Source of the DNA: a beta proteobacterium L13
GTDB taxonomy: Bacteria; Pseudomonadota; Gammaproteobacteria; Burkholderiales; Chromobacteriaceae
Length of the DNA stretch: 64,000 bases
Direction of reading: 5' to 3'
Assembly: GCA_000335715.1 (NCBI GenBank)
Contig: AMYZ01000018.1
Coordinates: forward strand, 24,111 to 88,110
Under the pieces are notes generated by a model. That model saw only the letters and a list, made by a program, of their open reading frames with translations, searched no databases and had not been told where the DNA came from. The translations under genes were made by a program, and so were the position numbers. Below are positions 17,508 to 26,739 of this stretch, piece by piece. Within the stretch, counting starts at the first letter, position 1; the number at the start of each line of letters is the position of its first letter.

Positions 17508-19790
17508 TCACTTACTTCTCAAGATCGAGTGGACGTCGGCGGATTCTTTTCTTCGTTTCCATGGTTTTCGAGAGTCTGCAACTCCCCGCAATACCGAAAT
17601 GGCAGTGAGTGGAAAGAGAAATCGCCTGACCCCATACCCTGTATGAACAGCCATGCCAGCAAGGCAGCCATACTTGGCTTCCCATCTTGTCCTTGCTAGG
17701 CTCACACCTGTAATTGAAGCCAATTTTTTTGTATCAACGGTAGACTGTAAAAAATCAATTGCCTTCTCTAGTTCGTCTTTTTTGTAGCGAATTTCAATCC
17801 CATTAAAAACTTGAATGACAAGGCCCTGCCGCAGGACATCAAATCTAAAACGTATGCCTTTGCTATTTGTGATTGCTTCCGCTTCATGTCGGGTTATCAG
17901 ATTTGGATTTGTTTGGTAGTGGATCCGGTATGCTTCCACTGCTTCAATAGAGTAGGTTACTTGTGAGCCATGGGTTTCGGTATGTGATGGTGAGAGTAGT
18001 CCTGATCGACAAATCTTGTCTAACTGAGATGGCGTAATCCCGAGCAGTTGGCAAGCAGCCTTGTGTGTCAGTAGATCGGAGATATCGTTGTTCACCACGG
18101 GGCGCTTGTGACCGCGGCCGCAGCGGCTGTGGTAAGTACTGCTGGCCGCGATTGTATTGAGATCCAGGTGATCGAGTTCACTTCGACGAAAAACATAAAC
18201 TAGCCCACCATCGATTGCTGGACCGTGCACTGGCTGAACGCCCGCGGACATGAGCTTATCGGCAAGATTGGTGGCATTGCAGCCTAGTTGTTGTGCCAGC
18301 TCCCGAACAAAGACGTACTCTCTATGGAAGGCTTGCAGATCCTCGATGGAGATGAGCAACTGCCGCCTCCGATAAGGTTCGTAACGAAGCAAGCCCGCTT
18401 TTGCAACGCGATAAACGGCATCGGTATAAATCCCGAGCGCTTTTGCGACCATGCCTACATTCATACGGTTAGGATTATTTGTGTGCTTCTCCGGAATGAT
18501 CAATTCGACGCTAGGTAATCCGATACGTGGATCAAAGGTGCAAATGGCCAGGCTCCCATTGAGGACATCCTTGAAAAGGTTGAGCCGGGTCGCAAAATCA
18601 ATGCCGAAGTGGTCAAATAGGACGAGTTTCCCTTGCGTATCGTGGCAAGTCGTTGTCGACAGCGCTTGCAGGAGACGTGCCAGGCTTTCACCGCTAACCA
18701 TGTGAGACTGTCGCCGGCGCTGCTCCGCGCAGGCTGTATCTGCCAGACCAATCAATACCTCTTTCTTTATCAGTCTGCGCACCACATGGGCCGTGACGTT
18801 CAATGTGATAGCGACTGCTCCAATCGGCAGTGCTGTTTGCGTCGTGACGGAATGCGGGGCACCTGCCGTGGCATCCAAGAGCAAGGCTTTCATCCAGTTA
18901 TCAGCGATTGTGCTGAGCTCTTCATCGAATACGGCATCGATTTGCAGTCCACCTAAAAGCGGTGAGGCCGCGTAGCGCAACCCCAAAGTGGGCTGTTGGA
19001 AGAGACGCACATCGAGTTGCTTGCACACAGCCTTTTCGAATTGGGTCGCGTCCAGTAGCTGTTCGGGGGGGATCGCGGTTAGGGTAAGGTGGAGCTGAGC
19101 AACATCTGATTTTGCCAGTAGCGATATGTCCAGCTGATTAGAACTAGGTGAGTACATCAGTAGTGCAAGGATGATGAAACGCTGCAGCTCCGTGGGCGAC
19201 AGGGATTCGATGTCCAGCGTGTTTCCCCCCGGAACGATAGGGAAGGCTCCTTCATATAACGGGAAGCCGCATGAACAGTAACGCAATTGAGAGTAGCGCC
19301 ATTTCACCCGCTGCTTGCACGCAGGGCAACGATCGACGAGCAGCGCCTGATGTTTATGGCAGTAAGTGGTCAGATGCCAATCCCAAACGGAAAGGTGTAG
19401 CGCCTTTTCTCTCAGGCAAGCGGGGCACCACGCTCGATATTGGTTGCGCAGTAGATGCACAGGCCATTTACAACCATGGTGCAGGAACTTGCGATACCTG
19501 TTGTTCAGTGTATCCATTGGTTTGCACCACCAAGCAAACTCTTCCGCGGATATCCCGACTTCAAGGCAGATAGGGTCAAGTGAATACACGCCAAGTTGGG
19601 GAATGAATGAACCCTGATCTCGTCTTTCCCGCTTTTGCTGCAGGTATTCCAGAAGCTCGTGCGCGTGGTGCATGTAGTTCGCATCGGCCAGACGTAGCAG
19701 ATAGCCTGCTAAGCTTTCCGCTTTATCGGGCCGGAAACGGAACAAGAGACGAGGAGGCCGCGCAGGGCTGATTAGATTGCTAACAGTCAC
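17508..19790 (-). CDS. tniQ: TniQ/TnsD-family target-selection protein, module 1
   Basis: 760 residues. The N-terminal TniQ domain has the zinc pattern WCPACLREKA, then CHKHQALLVDRCPAC and YCSCG (about residues 115-190). A long C-terminal part holds several HTH-like segments, including one with GVQPVHGPAIDGGLVYVFRR. In Tn7, TnsD binds the attachment site and recruits TnsC. The GTG at 19790 is chosen because GGGAGG lies six bases upstream and it overlaps the tnsC stop by 11 bases; an ATG at 19826 would overlap tnsC by 47. Last gene of a tnsA-tnsB-tnsC-tniQ operon. Confidence 0.88.
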   Translation of the reverse strand: MTVSNLISPARPPRLLFRFRPDKAESLAGYLLRLADANYMHHAHELLEYLQQKRERRDQGSFIPQLGVYSLDPICLEVGISAEEFAWWCKPMDTLNNRYRKFLHHGCKWPVHLLRNQYRAWCPACLREKALHLSVWDWHLTTYCHKHQALLVDRCPACKQRVKWRYSQLRYCSCGFPLYEGAFPIVPGGNTLDIESLSPTELQRFIILALLMYSPSSNQLDISLLAKSDVAQLHLTLTAIPPEQLLDATQFEKAVCKQLDVRLFQQPTLGLRYAASPLLGGLQIDAVFDEELSTIADNWMKALLLDATAGAPHSVTTQTALPIGAVAITLNVTAHVVRRLIKKEVLIGLADTACAEQRRRQSHMVSGESLARLLQALSTTTCHDTQGKLVLFDHFGIDFATRLNLFKDVLNGSLAICTFDPRIGLPSVELIIPEKHTNNPNRMNVGMVAKALGIYTDAVYRVAKAGLLRYEPYRRRQLLISIEDLQAFHREYVFVRELAQQLGCNATNLADKLMSAGVQPVHGPAIDGGLVYVFRRSELDHLDLNTIAASSTYHSRCGRGHKRPVVNNDISDLLTHKAACQLLGITPSQLDKICRSGLLSPSHTETHGSQVTYSIEAVEAYRIHYQTNPNLITRHEAEAITNSKGIRFRFDVLRQGLVIQVFNGIEIRYKKDELEKAIDFLQSTVDTKKLASITGVSLARTRWEAKYGCLAGMAVHTGYGVRRFLFPLTAISVLRGVADSRKPWKRRKESADVHSILRSK

Positions 19791-20715
19791 GGCCGGCCTC
19801 CCGAAGCTGATCGACCCAATGCTCAATGGCAGTATTTCTTTCCTGGAATGGATTGGCCCGAAGGCGGCGGTTTGCAGCCAGTAGCTTGTCGTAGCTGCGG
19901 ATTAGCTGCTCCCGCTCAATCCGGACACCTCCGTTCATCAAAACCGTGCGCGACGCATCATGGATCAGCGTCGTAAATGACCTAAAATTTCCACCTGTCG
20001 CTAGGTAGAAGCGAGCGGGCAGGGTGTCGTCACAGAAACCACTTGGTTTTTCAAAGGGGAGTGCCTGCTCGAAGCAGGCCAGCAGGCGTTCGAAATCGGA
20101 TGGTCGTTCGAGCCAGTTAAAGGATGGGAGCTTGGGGCGCAGCGGAAAACGCCCAGCGAGTTGGGGGCTATACTCCAAAACCGAGTGTGCTGCTGGCATG
20201 CCGACTAAGAGGAAAGGGATGTCGGACTGATTGATCAGGCTCTTGATAGCATCGGCAACAGCTTCGATGCGTTGCCGCTTTCCTCTTTCCACCAGGTGCT
20301 GGAATTCATCGAGGATCACTAGCCGTGTATGGCATCGTCTCAGGAGTTCGATCAGGCGCCGGCGCTTGAATTCGATGTTTCCTCGATCCGGGAACGGAGC
20401 TCCCATGGCATACAACATTGAACTGAACAGCCCACCGATGGTGGCAGGAAGGGGTACCGAGGCAACTAGAACGGGTATTTCGGTCCCTTCTTCCGTGCTG
20501 TGCGGAGGATGCATACCGTGGAAAGTGTCGATCAGAGTACTTTTGCCTACGCCTGTATCACCGGTGATGAGCATGCAGAGCGGCTCACGCAGATCTGGCG
20601 ATTCGGTCAGGCATCGATCCATGTCGGCGAGGATAGCGTTGAATAAGGGATAACGAATTCGGATAGTCGCGACCTTTTTCAGCAGCTCATGAATGCGTTT
20701 TGGATCATGTTTCAT
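19780..20715 (-). CDS. tnsC: TnsC/TniB-like AAA+ transposition ATPase, module 1
   Basis: 311 residues with Walker A ITGDTGVGKST (about residue 47) and Walker B LVILDEFQHL, and the later LVGMPAAHSVLEYSPQLAGR typical of TniB/TnsC. The ATPase forms a filament on target DNA, licenses insertion and links TniQ to the TnsAB transposase. Its ATG overlaps the tnsB stop (ATGA), so the two are translationally coupled. Confidence 0.9.
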   Translation of the reverse strand: MKHDPKRIHELLKKVATIRIRYPLFNAILADMDRCLTESPDLREPLCMLITGDTGVGKSTLIDTFHGMHPPHSTEEGTEIPVLVASVPLPATIGGLFSSMLYAMGAPFPDRGNIEFKRRRLIELLRRCHTRLVILDEFQHLVERGKRQRIEAVADAIKSLINQSDIPFLLVGMPAAHSVLEYSPQLAGRFPLRPKLPSFNWLERPSDFERLLACFEQALPFEKPSGFCDDTLPARFYLATGGNFRSFTTLIHDASRTVLMNGGVRIEREQLIRSYDKLLAANRRLRANPFQERNTAIEHWVDQLREAGRDC

Positions 20716-22679
20716 GATGTGGCTCCCGGATCAGGTGAAAGATCAATAAACCAGTCCTCGCCCAAGCTTTCAGCTGGATATAGGCTGGTTGATGCTGTGC
20801 TGCGATGTTGTTCTTGGGAGGAGGCTGTCTGGTTACGATTTTTCGTCTTGGTGCGCTTCCGACTCTGCTGAGCAAGATCATGCTCGGCGTCTTGGTGGAG
20901 TTGGTGAACTTCTCGCCGCAACTTAGCCTTTTCCTGCCGCAGTATTTCTGCATCAGGTGTGCGACCCTCGACGGTATCGGATTGAACGGTTCTGCCTTTG
21001 CGTTCACGTTGAAAATCGAGCCAACTTGTCCCTGGCTCAAGATCCTGGGTCAGGCATTCCAGCCGGATCAGGCCCTTGTTGATGGGGTCGTAGATGTACG
21101 CTTGCGTGACATCTTCAGGGTCGATACGCAGCATCACTTTCTGTTTGGCGGCCAAGCGCTCCTGCAGGTGTATGAGATAGGGGTGGTGGTAGATCAAACC
21201 TTTGGTGCCGATGCGCCCATTACTGATTGTTCGTTCAAAGGTGAGCCCGCTCTCGACCTCGAGGGTGAGGCTGCTGGGTAAGGGTGGAATAGGGTGTTCT
21301 TCAACCAGACGGGTCCAGCACTGCAACGGTGTCTCGCCAAGTTCGCTGTGACGAGTGTTGTGGTATTCCATCACGACCCAGCGATAGACCAGTTGGCGCA
21401 GCTCATGCAGCGTCAGGTGGGCGAGCTTTTCGGACGGGTAATCTCCACGTTCCCTGGTGTTCGACCAGGTTGTCCCGGGGAGCTTGTGAATCAACCGTCG
21501 ATTCAGGGTGCCAATAAACCGTTCGTTGGGTGCCCGATACCACGGTTTCCCAGGTGGGCAATACTGCATGTCAGCATGCATGTCCGCACAAAACTGCTTG
21601 TGCGCATGTCCATGAAACTCTGGTCCATTGTCCATGCAGATCAGACGGAACTGCCCCTCTACCGGCCAGGTGAAACTGCTGCTATTCGGCAAGCTATCCA
21701 GGATGGCTTGCTTACTGGTAACGGCCTGACGCAAGCACATCAGTACAGCGACACCGGAGGGCGGCTCCAGATCAATGTAAATTCCGCACACCATCCGGGT
21801 TCTCCGGTCGATTGCAACAGTGCAGGTCGGTCTTTTCAGTGGTTGTCTTGTGATGGGGTGGACAACGATGACATCCAGCCGGGTGTGATCGATTTCCACC
21901 CGCTCCAATGGGAACATGGCAATCGGCCCGTTACGACGCGTTCTGAAGTAGCGACGCGCGTATTTTTCACCGAAGCGTCTTGCCTTCAAAATGAAGGGGT
22001 CCAGCAGACGGTTGATGAGCTTGCAAAACCCGCCATAGCTGACAGCTCGTAACTTGGCGTCGGCAGATCGTGCCGCATTTGCCTCCGTGATGCGGTCCAC
22101 CAGTTCGGCATGCGCGTCGCGTTTACTGAGCCGCGCGCGGGTCAGGTAAAAGGTATCAACCGTTTCGTAGAACAGCTCCAGCACTTCGGCATCCACCTGG
22201 CCGTAATGGCGACCGCAATTGGCTGTCAGGGGCGCAAGTGACATCACGTCCTCTCCGCTACTGAGGAAGGAACGACACCATCGGTAGATGGATGTGGTAC
22301 TTGGTGCTTTGGCGTCGCCGATCATGGTGGCAATCTTCGAGGCAATCGGCGCCACTTCCCACGACCGTGAAAAAGATTGGGTGTTGTCGAGCACGGCACG
22401 CACATACTGCAGTCGCCGCTGTAGTGTTTGTCGATGATGCTCGGGAAGAGCGGAGGGAATAGGTGGTAGCCCATCGTCCCGGAACAGGACATCCTGGTCC
22501 ACGGCAATTTTCAGGACGCCTTGTTGGTCGTAGGTCTCGATGTCTTCGCAGCTTAACTGCTTGACGTTGGAGGTTCGCTCATTCAGGAGGGTTGCGCCCT
22601 GGTCAGGCTGGGCAGTGAGGACACGAAATGGCTGGCCATAAAGGGTGAGCGAGAGTCCCGCGCGTAAAAAATGTGTCAT
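20712..22679 (-). CDS. tnsB: TnsB/TniA-like DDE transposase, module 1
   Basis: 655 residues. The retroviral-integrase core has VEIDHTRLDV (first Asp), CMDNGPEFHG (second Asp) and a glutamate in NERFIGTLNRR; flanking helical DNA-binding and Mu-type C-terminal regions are present. It binds the transposon ends and makes and joins the 3' ends. The start at 22679 (MTHFLRAGLSLTL) overlaps the tnsA stop by ATGA; the frame is open to 22760 but that part lies inside tnsA. Confidence 0.92.
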   Translation of the reverse strand: MTHFLRAGLSLTLYGQPFRVLTAQPDQGATLLNERTSNVKQLSCEDIETYDQQGVLKIAVDQDVLFRDDGLPPIPSALPEHHRQTLQRRLQYVRAVLDNTQSFSRSWEVAPIASKIATMIGDAKAPSTTSIYRWCRSFLSSGEDVMSLAPLTANCGRHYGQVDAEVLELFYETVDTFYLTRARLSKRDAHAELVDRITEANAARSADAKLRAVSYGGFCKLINRLLDPFILKARRFGEKYARRYFRTRRNGPIAMFPLERVEIDHTRLDVIVVHPITRQPLKRPTCTVAIDRRTRMVCGIYIDLEPPSGVAVLMCLRQAVTSKQAILDSLPNSSSFTWPVEGQFRLICMDNGPEFHGHAHKQFCADMHADMQYCPPGKPWYRAPNERFIGTLNRRLIHKLPGTTWSNTRERGDYPSEKLAHLTLHELRQLVYRWVVMEYHNTRHSELGETPLQCWTRLVEEHPIPPLPSSLTLEVESGLTFERTISNGRIGTKGLIYHHPYLIHLQERLAAKQKVMLRIDPEDVTQAYIYDPINKGLIRLECLTQDLEPGTSWLDFQRERKGRTVQSDTVEGRTPDAEILRQEKAKLRREVHQLHQDAEHDLAQQSRKRTKTKNRNQTASSQEQHRSTASTSLYPAESLGEDWFIDLSPDPGATS

Positions 22680-23326
22680 ATGCGTGCTCCTTCGGCCAGG
22701 CGTACCGTGAGCAGTGGGCTTACTTTTTTTCGCTTGTCGTAGTCCAGCCATCCTTCCCAAAGCAGTCGGTACAGCCCTGCCAAGGTGAGGTCGTTGTTGC
22801 CAAAACGGATGGCCAGCCCTGCCAATCGGCAGGTCGTGACCTGGGATAGAAAATCCGCGATGTGCTGTCGATCCCGTTGGGTAACAAACACATCCACATA
22901 GTGTTTCAGAAAATTCAGATTGGCGAGTTGGTTGCCAGAACGGATGAGCTTGCTATCCACCACGATGTATTCGTAGCCCAATGTGGCAAGGTGAAGTCCA
23001 ATGGCATTGGCCATCGCCTTGAAGGCAGCATCTAACGCTTTTTCTTCTGGCTTGACTTCGTAAATTGTTACCAGCCGGCTCTTGTCCTTCCAGTGCACTT
23101 CAAAGTCTGGGGTGTACTGATGCCACTCACCATCAAGGCAATAGTGAAACTTCCGCGGTTGCCCATATATTTCGCGAATGGCTGGGTTGGCTTCCAGATG
23201 AAGCAGCCAGTCTCTCTCCAGGGTGCTTTCCCAAGGGATCTGACCGTTCATCTTGTAGCTGAAGGAAAGACCGATCACTTTATGGCTGTTGTGGTTGTGG
23301 ATCTTGCGCACAGAAGGGATCAACAT
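22676..23326 (-). CDS. tnsA: TnsA-like endonuclease, module 1
   Basis: 216 residues with the restriction-endonuclease-like catalytic set in WESTLERDW (Glu), YTPDFEVHW (Asp) and IYEVKPEEK (Glu-x-Lys), plus a C-terminal TnsA-like region. TnsA cuts the 5' ends so the element moves by cut-and-paste; Tn5053-type elements lack it. An AGAGGTGA ribosome site precedes the ATG. First recognised gene of the module 1 operon. Confidence 0.88.
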   Translation of the reverse strand: MLIPSVRKIHNHNSHKVIGLSFSYKMNGQIPWESTLERDWLLHLEANPAIREIYGQPRKFHYCLDGEWHQYTPDFEVHWKDKSRLVTIYEVKPEEKALDAAFKAMANAIGLHLATLGYEYIVVDSKLIRSGNQLANLNFLKHYVDVFVTQRDRQHIADFLSQVTTCRLAGLAIRFGNNDLTLAGLYRLLWEGWLDYDKRKKVSPLLTVRLAEGARI

Positions 23327-23652
23327 GATTGTTCACCTCTCCATGTGCTGCGCATCTCCTGGCTTTTAGTGCTGATGATAAGGAGCGTGCTGAGAATGCG
23401 TCTGGAGATCCTGTCGACTACGACAAGGACGCTGGGGCCGGTGATCTCCTGGGACACGGGGTCAAGTAGCAGAAGATCAAGAGATTGGCGGAAAATAGTG
23501 ATAAACGTTGTCAACCGCGGGGCAACTGGCTGAAGAAGTGCGGCATCACGAGGATGCCAGCGGCTGTGGGAACAGGCTAAGGCGAACGAAGTGCTCGACT
23601 GGGCTGGAAGGGGGCGGGCCGCAGGGGCCCGCCATTCTGGATGGGGTTTCAT
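23320..23652 (-). CDS. Small ORF overlapping the start of tnsA
   Basis: 110 residues, beginning MKPHPEWRAPAARPLPAQSS with an AAAGGAAAA site seven bases upstream and ending in a stop that overlaps the tnsA start. The overlap suggests translational coupling or a leader role. The C-terminal half (residues about 45-100) is hydrophobic to mixed; no domain is recognised. It could be a chance frame. Confidence 0.35.
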   Translation of the reverse strand: MKPHPEWRAPAARPLPAQSSTSFALACSHSRWHPRDAALLQPVAPRLTTFITIFRQSLDLLLLDPVSQEITGPSVLVVVDRISRRILSTLLIISTKSQEMRSTWRGEQSC

Positions 23653-23800
23653 GGCTTTTCCTTTCGGCTGCCAATTCACTGAAAGCGTGAATTAGCTTGG
23701 CAGGGATGAGCAGGGAGGGTCTCGGGCAAATCGACCTTGACTGTCCCTATCGGAAAAGCCAGAATGAAACTGACTGGGTGCATATCTAGTCTGTTTCATA

Positions 23801-23842
23801 AAGCCCTCAGGTTTTCGCAGAACTTGGGGGCTTTGCTTTTCC
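23801..23842 (+). terminator. Hairpin with T-run right of module 1
   Basis: AAAGCCCTCAGG pairs imperfectly with CTTGGGGGCTTT and is followed by GCTTTT. It may insulate the tns operon from DNA to the right, or lie near the right transposon end. Confidence 0.5.
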
Positions 23843-23917
23843 GTGCTCTTCAACATTTAACATCGCGCACGGGTTTTACATGGCACTCTCCTATATGAAA
23901 TGGCTGGGTGGAAATAG

Positions 23918-24172
23918 TCAGCCAGTCATGGCTTCAATTTTCTCTGAAAATTCTGCCGACAGCGTGTTAGTCAGCTCTTGGGGGTCACTGACCACGCCGT
24001 CTTTCAAGCCTAGACGGACTGCAATTTCATGGCTCATGCCAATTCGGCAAGGCTTATTCCCTTTTAAAACCTGGTAGACCAGCGCTGCCGGGTAGCCGTG
24101 AAATCTTGCCCAAGTACGAATAGATATTCCGCACCGATCAAACTCAGCTCGAACTTGCTCAGGCGTTCTCAT
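23918..24172 (-). CDS. Small DNA-binding protein (phage/transposon regulator type)
   Basis: 84 residues. MRTPEQVRAEFDRCGISIRT and ARFHGYPAALVYQVLKGNKP form an HTH like that of short regulators often next to mobile elements. The ATG at 24172 follows a GAGG site; a longer reading from 24187 has none. Duplicated TTTGGTA words (near 24200 and 24221) and a perfect palindrome at 24303-24320 lie upstream and could be its operators. It is probably an autoregulated repressor. Confidence 0.7.
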   Translation of the reverse strand: MRTPEQVRAEFDRCGISIRTWARFHGYPAALVYQVLKGNKPCRIGMSHEIAVRLGLKDGVVSDPQELTNTLSAEFSEKIEAMTG

Positions 24173-24302
24173 GTGACACCTCTTCAAAAGTTCACAACAT
24201 TTGGTACATATACAAGAAGCTAGTTTGGTATTTTACGAAAGTCAAAATCTATTTTTTCTTTTAGGTTAATGATTTATTTAAATTGGCATGCCATTTCTGA
24301 CG

Positions 24303-24320
24303 TTGGAAATAAATTTCCAA
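24303..24320. promoter_or_regulatory. Palindrome, candidate operator
   Basis: TTGGAAATAAATTTCCAA is a perfect 8-2-8 palindrome about 130 bases upstream of the small DNA-binding protein gene and just beyond the CoiA-like terminator. Its role as an operator is inference. Confidence 0.45.
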
Positions 24321-24330
24321 GGTTTGCCGC

Positions 24331-24362
24331 AAAAAAGCCAGAAGTACGTCGCTTCTGGCTTT
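24331..24362 (-). terminator. Terminator of the CoiA-like gene
   Basis: Stem AAGCCAGAAG / CTTCTGGCTT (24335-24361) with a seven-base loop. On the minus strand it is followed by six T. It lies 36 bases after the CoiA-like stop. Confidence 0.88.
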
Positions 24363-24397
24363 ATCTGTATCAGATTAATTAAATTTACCTCGTCGCA

Positions 24398-25273
24398 TCA
24401 TTGGTCAAGCGGCTCTGTTCGACTGATAAGCTCGGATAACACGACGTCTTTGAACCGATCGAAAATAATCCAGTTTTTGTAGCGTGGTTCCCAGCGTCCA
24501 CGGCCTCGGCAAATGGATTCCACAATGCGCCGGGTTGGCTCATCAAAGCGGTGGAAAACCGAGTAATTACCATGGGGCAACCGTCTGAACCAGATCCATA
24601 CATTACCGACGGCAAAGCGTTGCGCATCCGGCCACTGATCCATAAGGTTGGACATGGGTGTCAGAGCATCCAGCTCACCAGCGAATGATGAAGGTTCGGC
24701 CACCACTTCGATCCACTTCCTTCTTTCAAGATCAAACAGAACGGCATCTTCAAGCTCGGTCCAGCTCCACGGCAGGGTAACCATGTCACTGAGATCAATC
24801 TCCAAGGTCGGTAGAGACAACTCCTGCAGTTTGTTGGCTTTCTCCTCATCGACCTTGTGATGGACGGCAATCTCAATGGCAAAAGCGCCATGTGCTGACT
24901 GGGCATAGCAGTCGACAACCACATCACCACTGGCAGCCTGCAGTCGATGCTCGAGCAGCACATTCGTCAGATGTAGCTCTGCATCTTGGTGCAGAGAGAG
25001 TTGCCCAGCGGGTGCTTTGATGCGGTGAAACTCCAGCACCACTTGCTTGGCGGCTTGGTGCAGAGCTGTCTCAGCACACCCTTGCGCATCGGTTCCTGCT
25101 TCGTGGGCGAAGTGGTGGGTTTTCTCGCGTCCGGCATTCTTTGCAATCAGGCGTTTATGACAACCAGGGCAGGTGCACTCGCAGTTCATGCCGGTTGGTA
25201 CATCATCTACGTGGACCACTCGCCCATCGTCAGCAAGGGCGAAAGTCATCATCGGTTGGGTAGCGTTGGTCAT
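24398..25273 (-). CDS. CoiA-like competence/nuclease family protein
   Basis: 291 residues. The N-terminus has the CoiA-type zinc motif CTCPGCHKRLIAKNAGREKT followed by HHFAHE, then a restriction-nuclease-like core with DVVVDCYA, AFAIEIAV and PTLEIDLSDM. CoiA promotes recombination during transformation in Gram-positives, but many relatives sit on mobile elements with unknown roles. The C-terminal part (from about residue 190) is not recognised. It is divergent from the membrane/zinc protein at 25369. Confidence 0.75.
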   Translation of the reverse strand: MTNATQPMMTFALADDGRVVHVDDVPTGMNCECTCPGCHKRLIAKNAGREKTHHFAHEAGTDAQGCAETALHQAAKQVVLEFHRIKAPAGQLSLHQDAELHLTNVLLEHRLQAASGDVVVDCYAQSAHGAFAIEIAVHHKVDEEKANKLQELSLPTLEIDLSDMVTLPWSWTELEDAVLFDLERRKWIEVVAEPSSFAGELDALTPMSNLMDQWPDAQRFAVGNVWIWFRRLPHGNYSVFHRFDEPTRRIVESICRGRGRWEPRYKNWIIFDRFKDVVLSELISRTEPLDQ

Positions 25274-25368
25274 GGCGTTTACTCCAGGCGTTGAACACAG
25301 AAGTCACGCTAGAGTCCGATATGCGGTTAGAATAGTCTCAAATTGTCATAAAACTGTTTTGGACAGTT

Positions 25369-26403
25369 ATGGAAAAGATTGAAGAACAAGAGGAAATGGC
25401 AGCCGACGATGGCTTGGCTGGTCCGCAAGACTACCTGTCAGGGTTGCTATGCCTGCAGGGCTTCCTTCGGCATGTGCGAAAGACGACGAAGCCGTATCGT
25501 GTGCTGCAGGCGTGGCTGGACTATGAAATCCAGCGTGTAGGGGAGGGACATGGCTCCACTGCATATGACGCAGAGAATCTCCGGGCTTGCTTGGACGAGA
25601 TTAGCGACAAGTCTGCATCGGGGTGGCTGGCTCCGACCTGGAAGGTCTTGCAAGATTTTGATGAAATTCATGGCGACGGTTTAAGAAGCTGGGCTGCCCA
25701 GCATGGTTACTCTGGCTTTTGCTTGCCGGCCAAGCAGGCCAGCCAGGGCGGCTCAGGCAACACCTCCAAGTATTTCTTCCTCTACATTGCTGTTACCCAA
25801 AAGCAAACTGCTTTCAGTCAGTCAGCAACACCCAGCACGGATACCTCTGTTCAGTACATCATGGACACCCAGATTCAACCAGCTTGGTGGGTTGGGTGGC
25901 TCCTCAAGTCAGGGTTTAAGCTGTATGGCTGGAGAAAATGGTTACTTTTTGGCTACTGCCTGATTATCTTTGCCAGTGTCACAAGTCTTATTTTCCTGTC
26001 ATTTTTATCGATTGCTCTAGATCAGCATAGCTTTTCTGATTTTATTAAATTGGTTGCCTCATGCTTCGGGGCAGGTCTAATTGGTTACTTTTGTCTTGGG
26101 TCATTTTTTCGTTTAGTTAATTGGCGAATTGTGATGGCGCCGATGTTTTTCACGAGATTCAACGAGGTAGAAAACGCGCAGCTTGAATTGGTGACGCTCG
26201 CTGAGGATTCTACTGGTGCAACTAAAGAGATACGCTTGGTGCGCTACAGTGCACAGTGCCCAATTTGTTCTGCACGAGTCCTGCTGAGAGGAGGAGGGTA
26301 TCAGTATCCCGGTAGACTTATCGGCCGTTGTGAGGAGTCACCGGCTGAGCATGCATTTAGCTTTGACAGAGTTGCTAGTCGAGGTCAAATAATTTATTTG
26401 TAG
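25369..26403 (+). CDS. Membrane protein with C-terminal zinc-ribbon-like motif
   Basis: 344 residues, not recognised. Residues 1-160 are soluble and probably cytoplasmic. Two or three membrane helices follow (about 190-215 and 222-248), then a soluble tail with CPICSARVLLRGGG and a later cysteine in RCEESPAEHAF. It is divergent from the CoiA-like gene with 95 bases between, where GACAGTTATGG carries the start. A membrane-anchored sensor or effector is possible but not shown. Confidence 0.65.
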   Translation: MEKIEEQEEMAADDGLAGPQDYLSGLLCLQGFLRHVRKTTKPYRVLQAWLDYEIQRVGEGHGSTAYDAENLRACLDEISDKSASGWLAPTWKVLQDFDEIHGDGLRSWAAQHGYSGFCLPAKQASQGGSGNTSKYFFLYIAVTQKQTAFSQSATPSTDTSVQYIMDTQIQPAWWVGWLLKSGFKLYGWRKWLLFGYCLIIFASVTSLIFLSFLSIALDQHSFSDFIKLVASCFGAGLIGYFCLGSFFRLVNWRIVMAPMFFTRFNEVENAQLELVTLAEDSTGATKEIRLVRYSAQCPICSARVLLRGGGYQYPGRLIGRCEESPAEHAFSFDRVASRGQIIYL

Positions 26404-26484
26404 GCATGCTTTCGAATAATACGTGGTTAGTATCGCAGACTTCAGAACGAAAGATGGAATAAAAATGCAATTCAAGATATTTTT

Positions 26485-26727
26485 TTGGTGGTCATCGTGG
26501 TCATGGCCTTCTTTGCTGCCAGGGGAAGAGATAATGTTGAGTTTAAATTAAAAAATGGCCTTTCAGAGATTTCTATAAAGGGACAGTCTGGTCGTAATTT
26601 GGCTAGCCAGCCTTTGGCAATCAAGACAGGGCAAAGAGAAGAGAAAGCTAATATTTCCACTGCTGGAGATAAGTCGCCAGCAATTAACTCCACCGGCGAC
26701 TCTTCTAAAATAACCATACACTACTAA
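26485..26727 (+). CDS. Small membrane-anchored protein with GDKSPAIN motif
   Basis: 80 residues from a TTG: a hydrophobic N-terminus (VVIVVMAFFAA) then a polar region ending AGDKSPAINSTGDSSKITIHY or nearly so. That C-terminal motif recurs at the N-terminus of the next protein. An ATG at 26465 with an upstream GATGGA site would give a better signal sequence (MQFKIFF-LVVIVV) but needs one extra T in the T7 run at 26478-26484, so the real start may be hidden by a frameshift. Function unknown. Confidence 0.5.
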   Translation: MVVIVVMAFFAARGRDNVEFKLKNGLSEISIKGQSGRNLASQPLAIKTGQREEKANISTAGDKSPAINSTGDSSKITIHY

Positions 26728-26739
26728 ATTGTCATTTGC

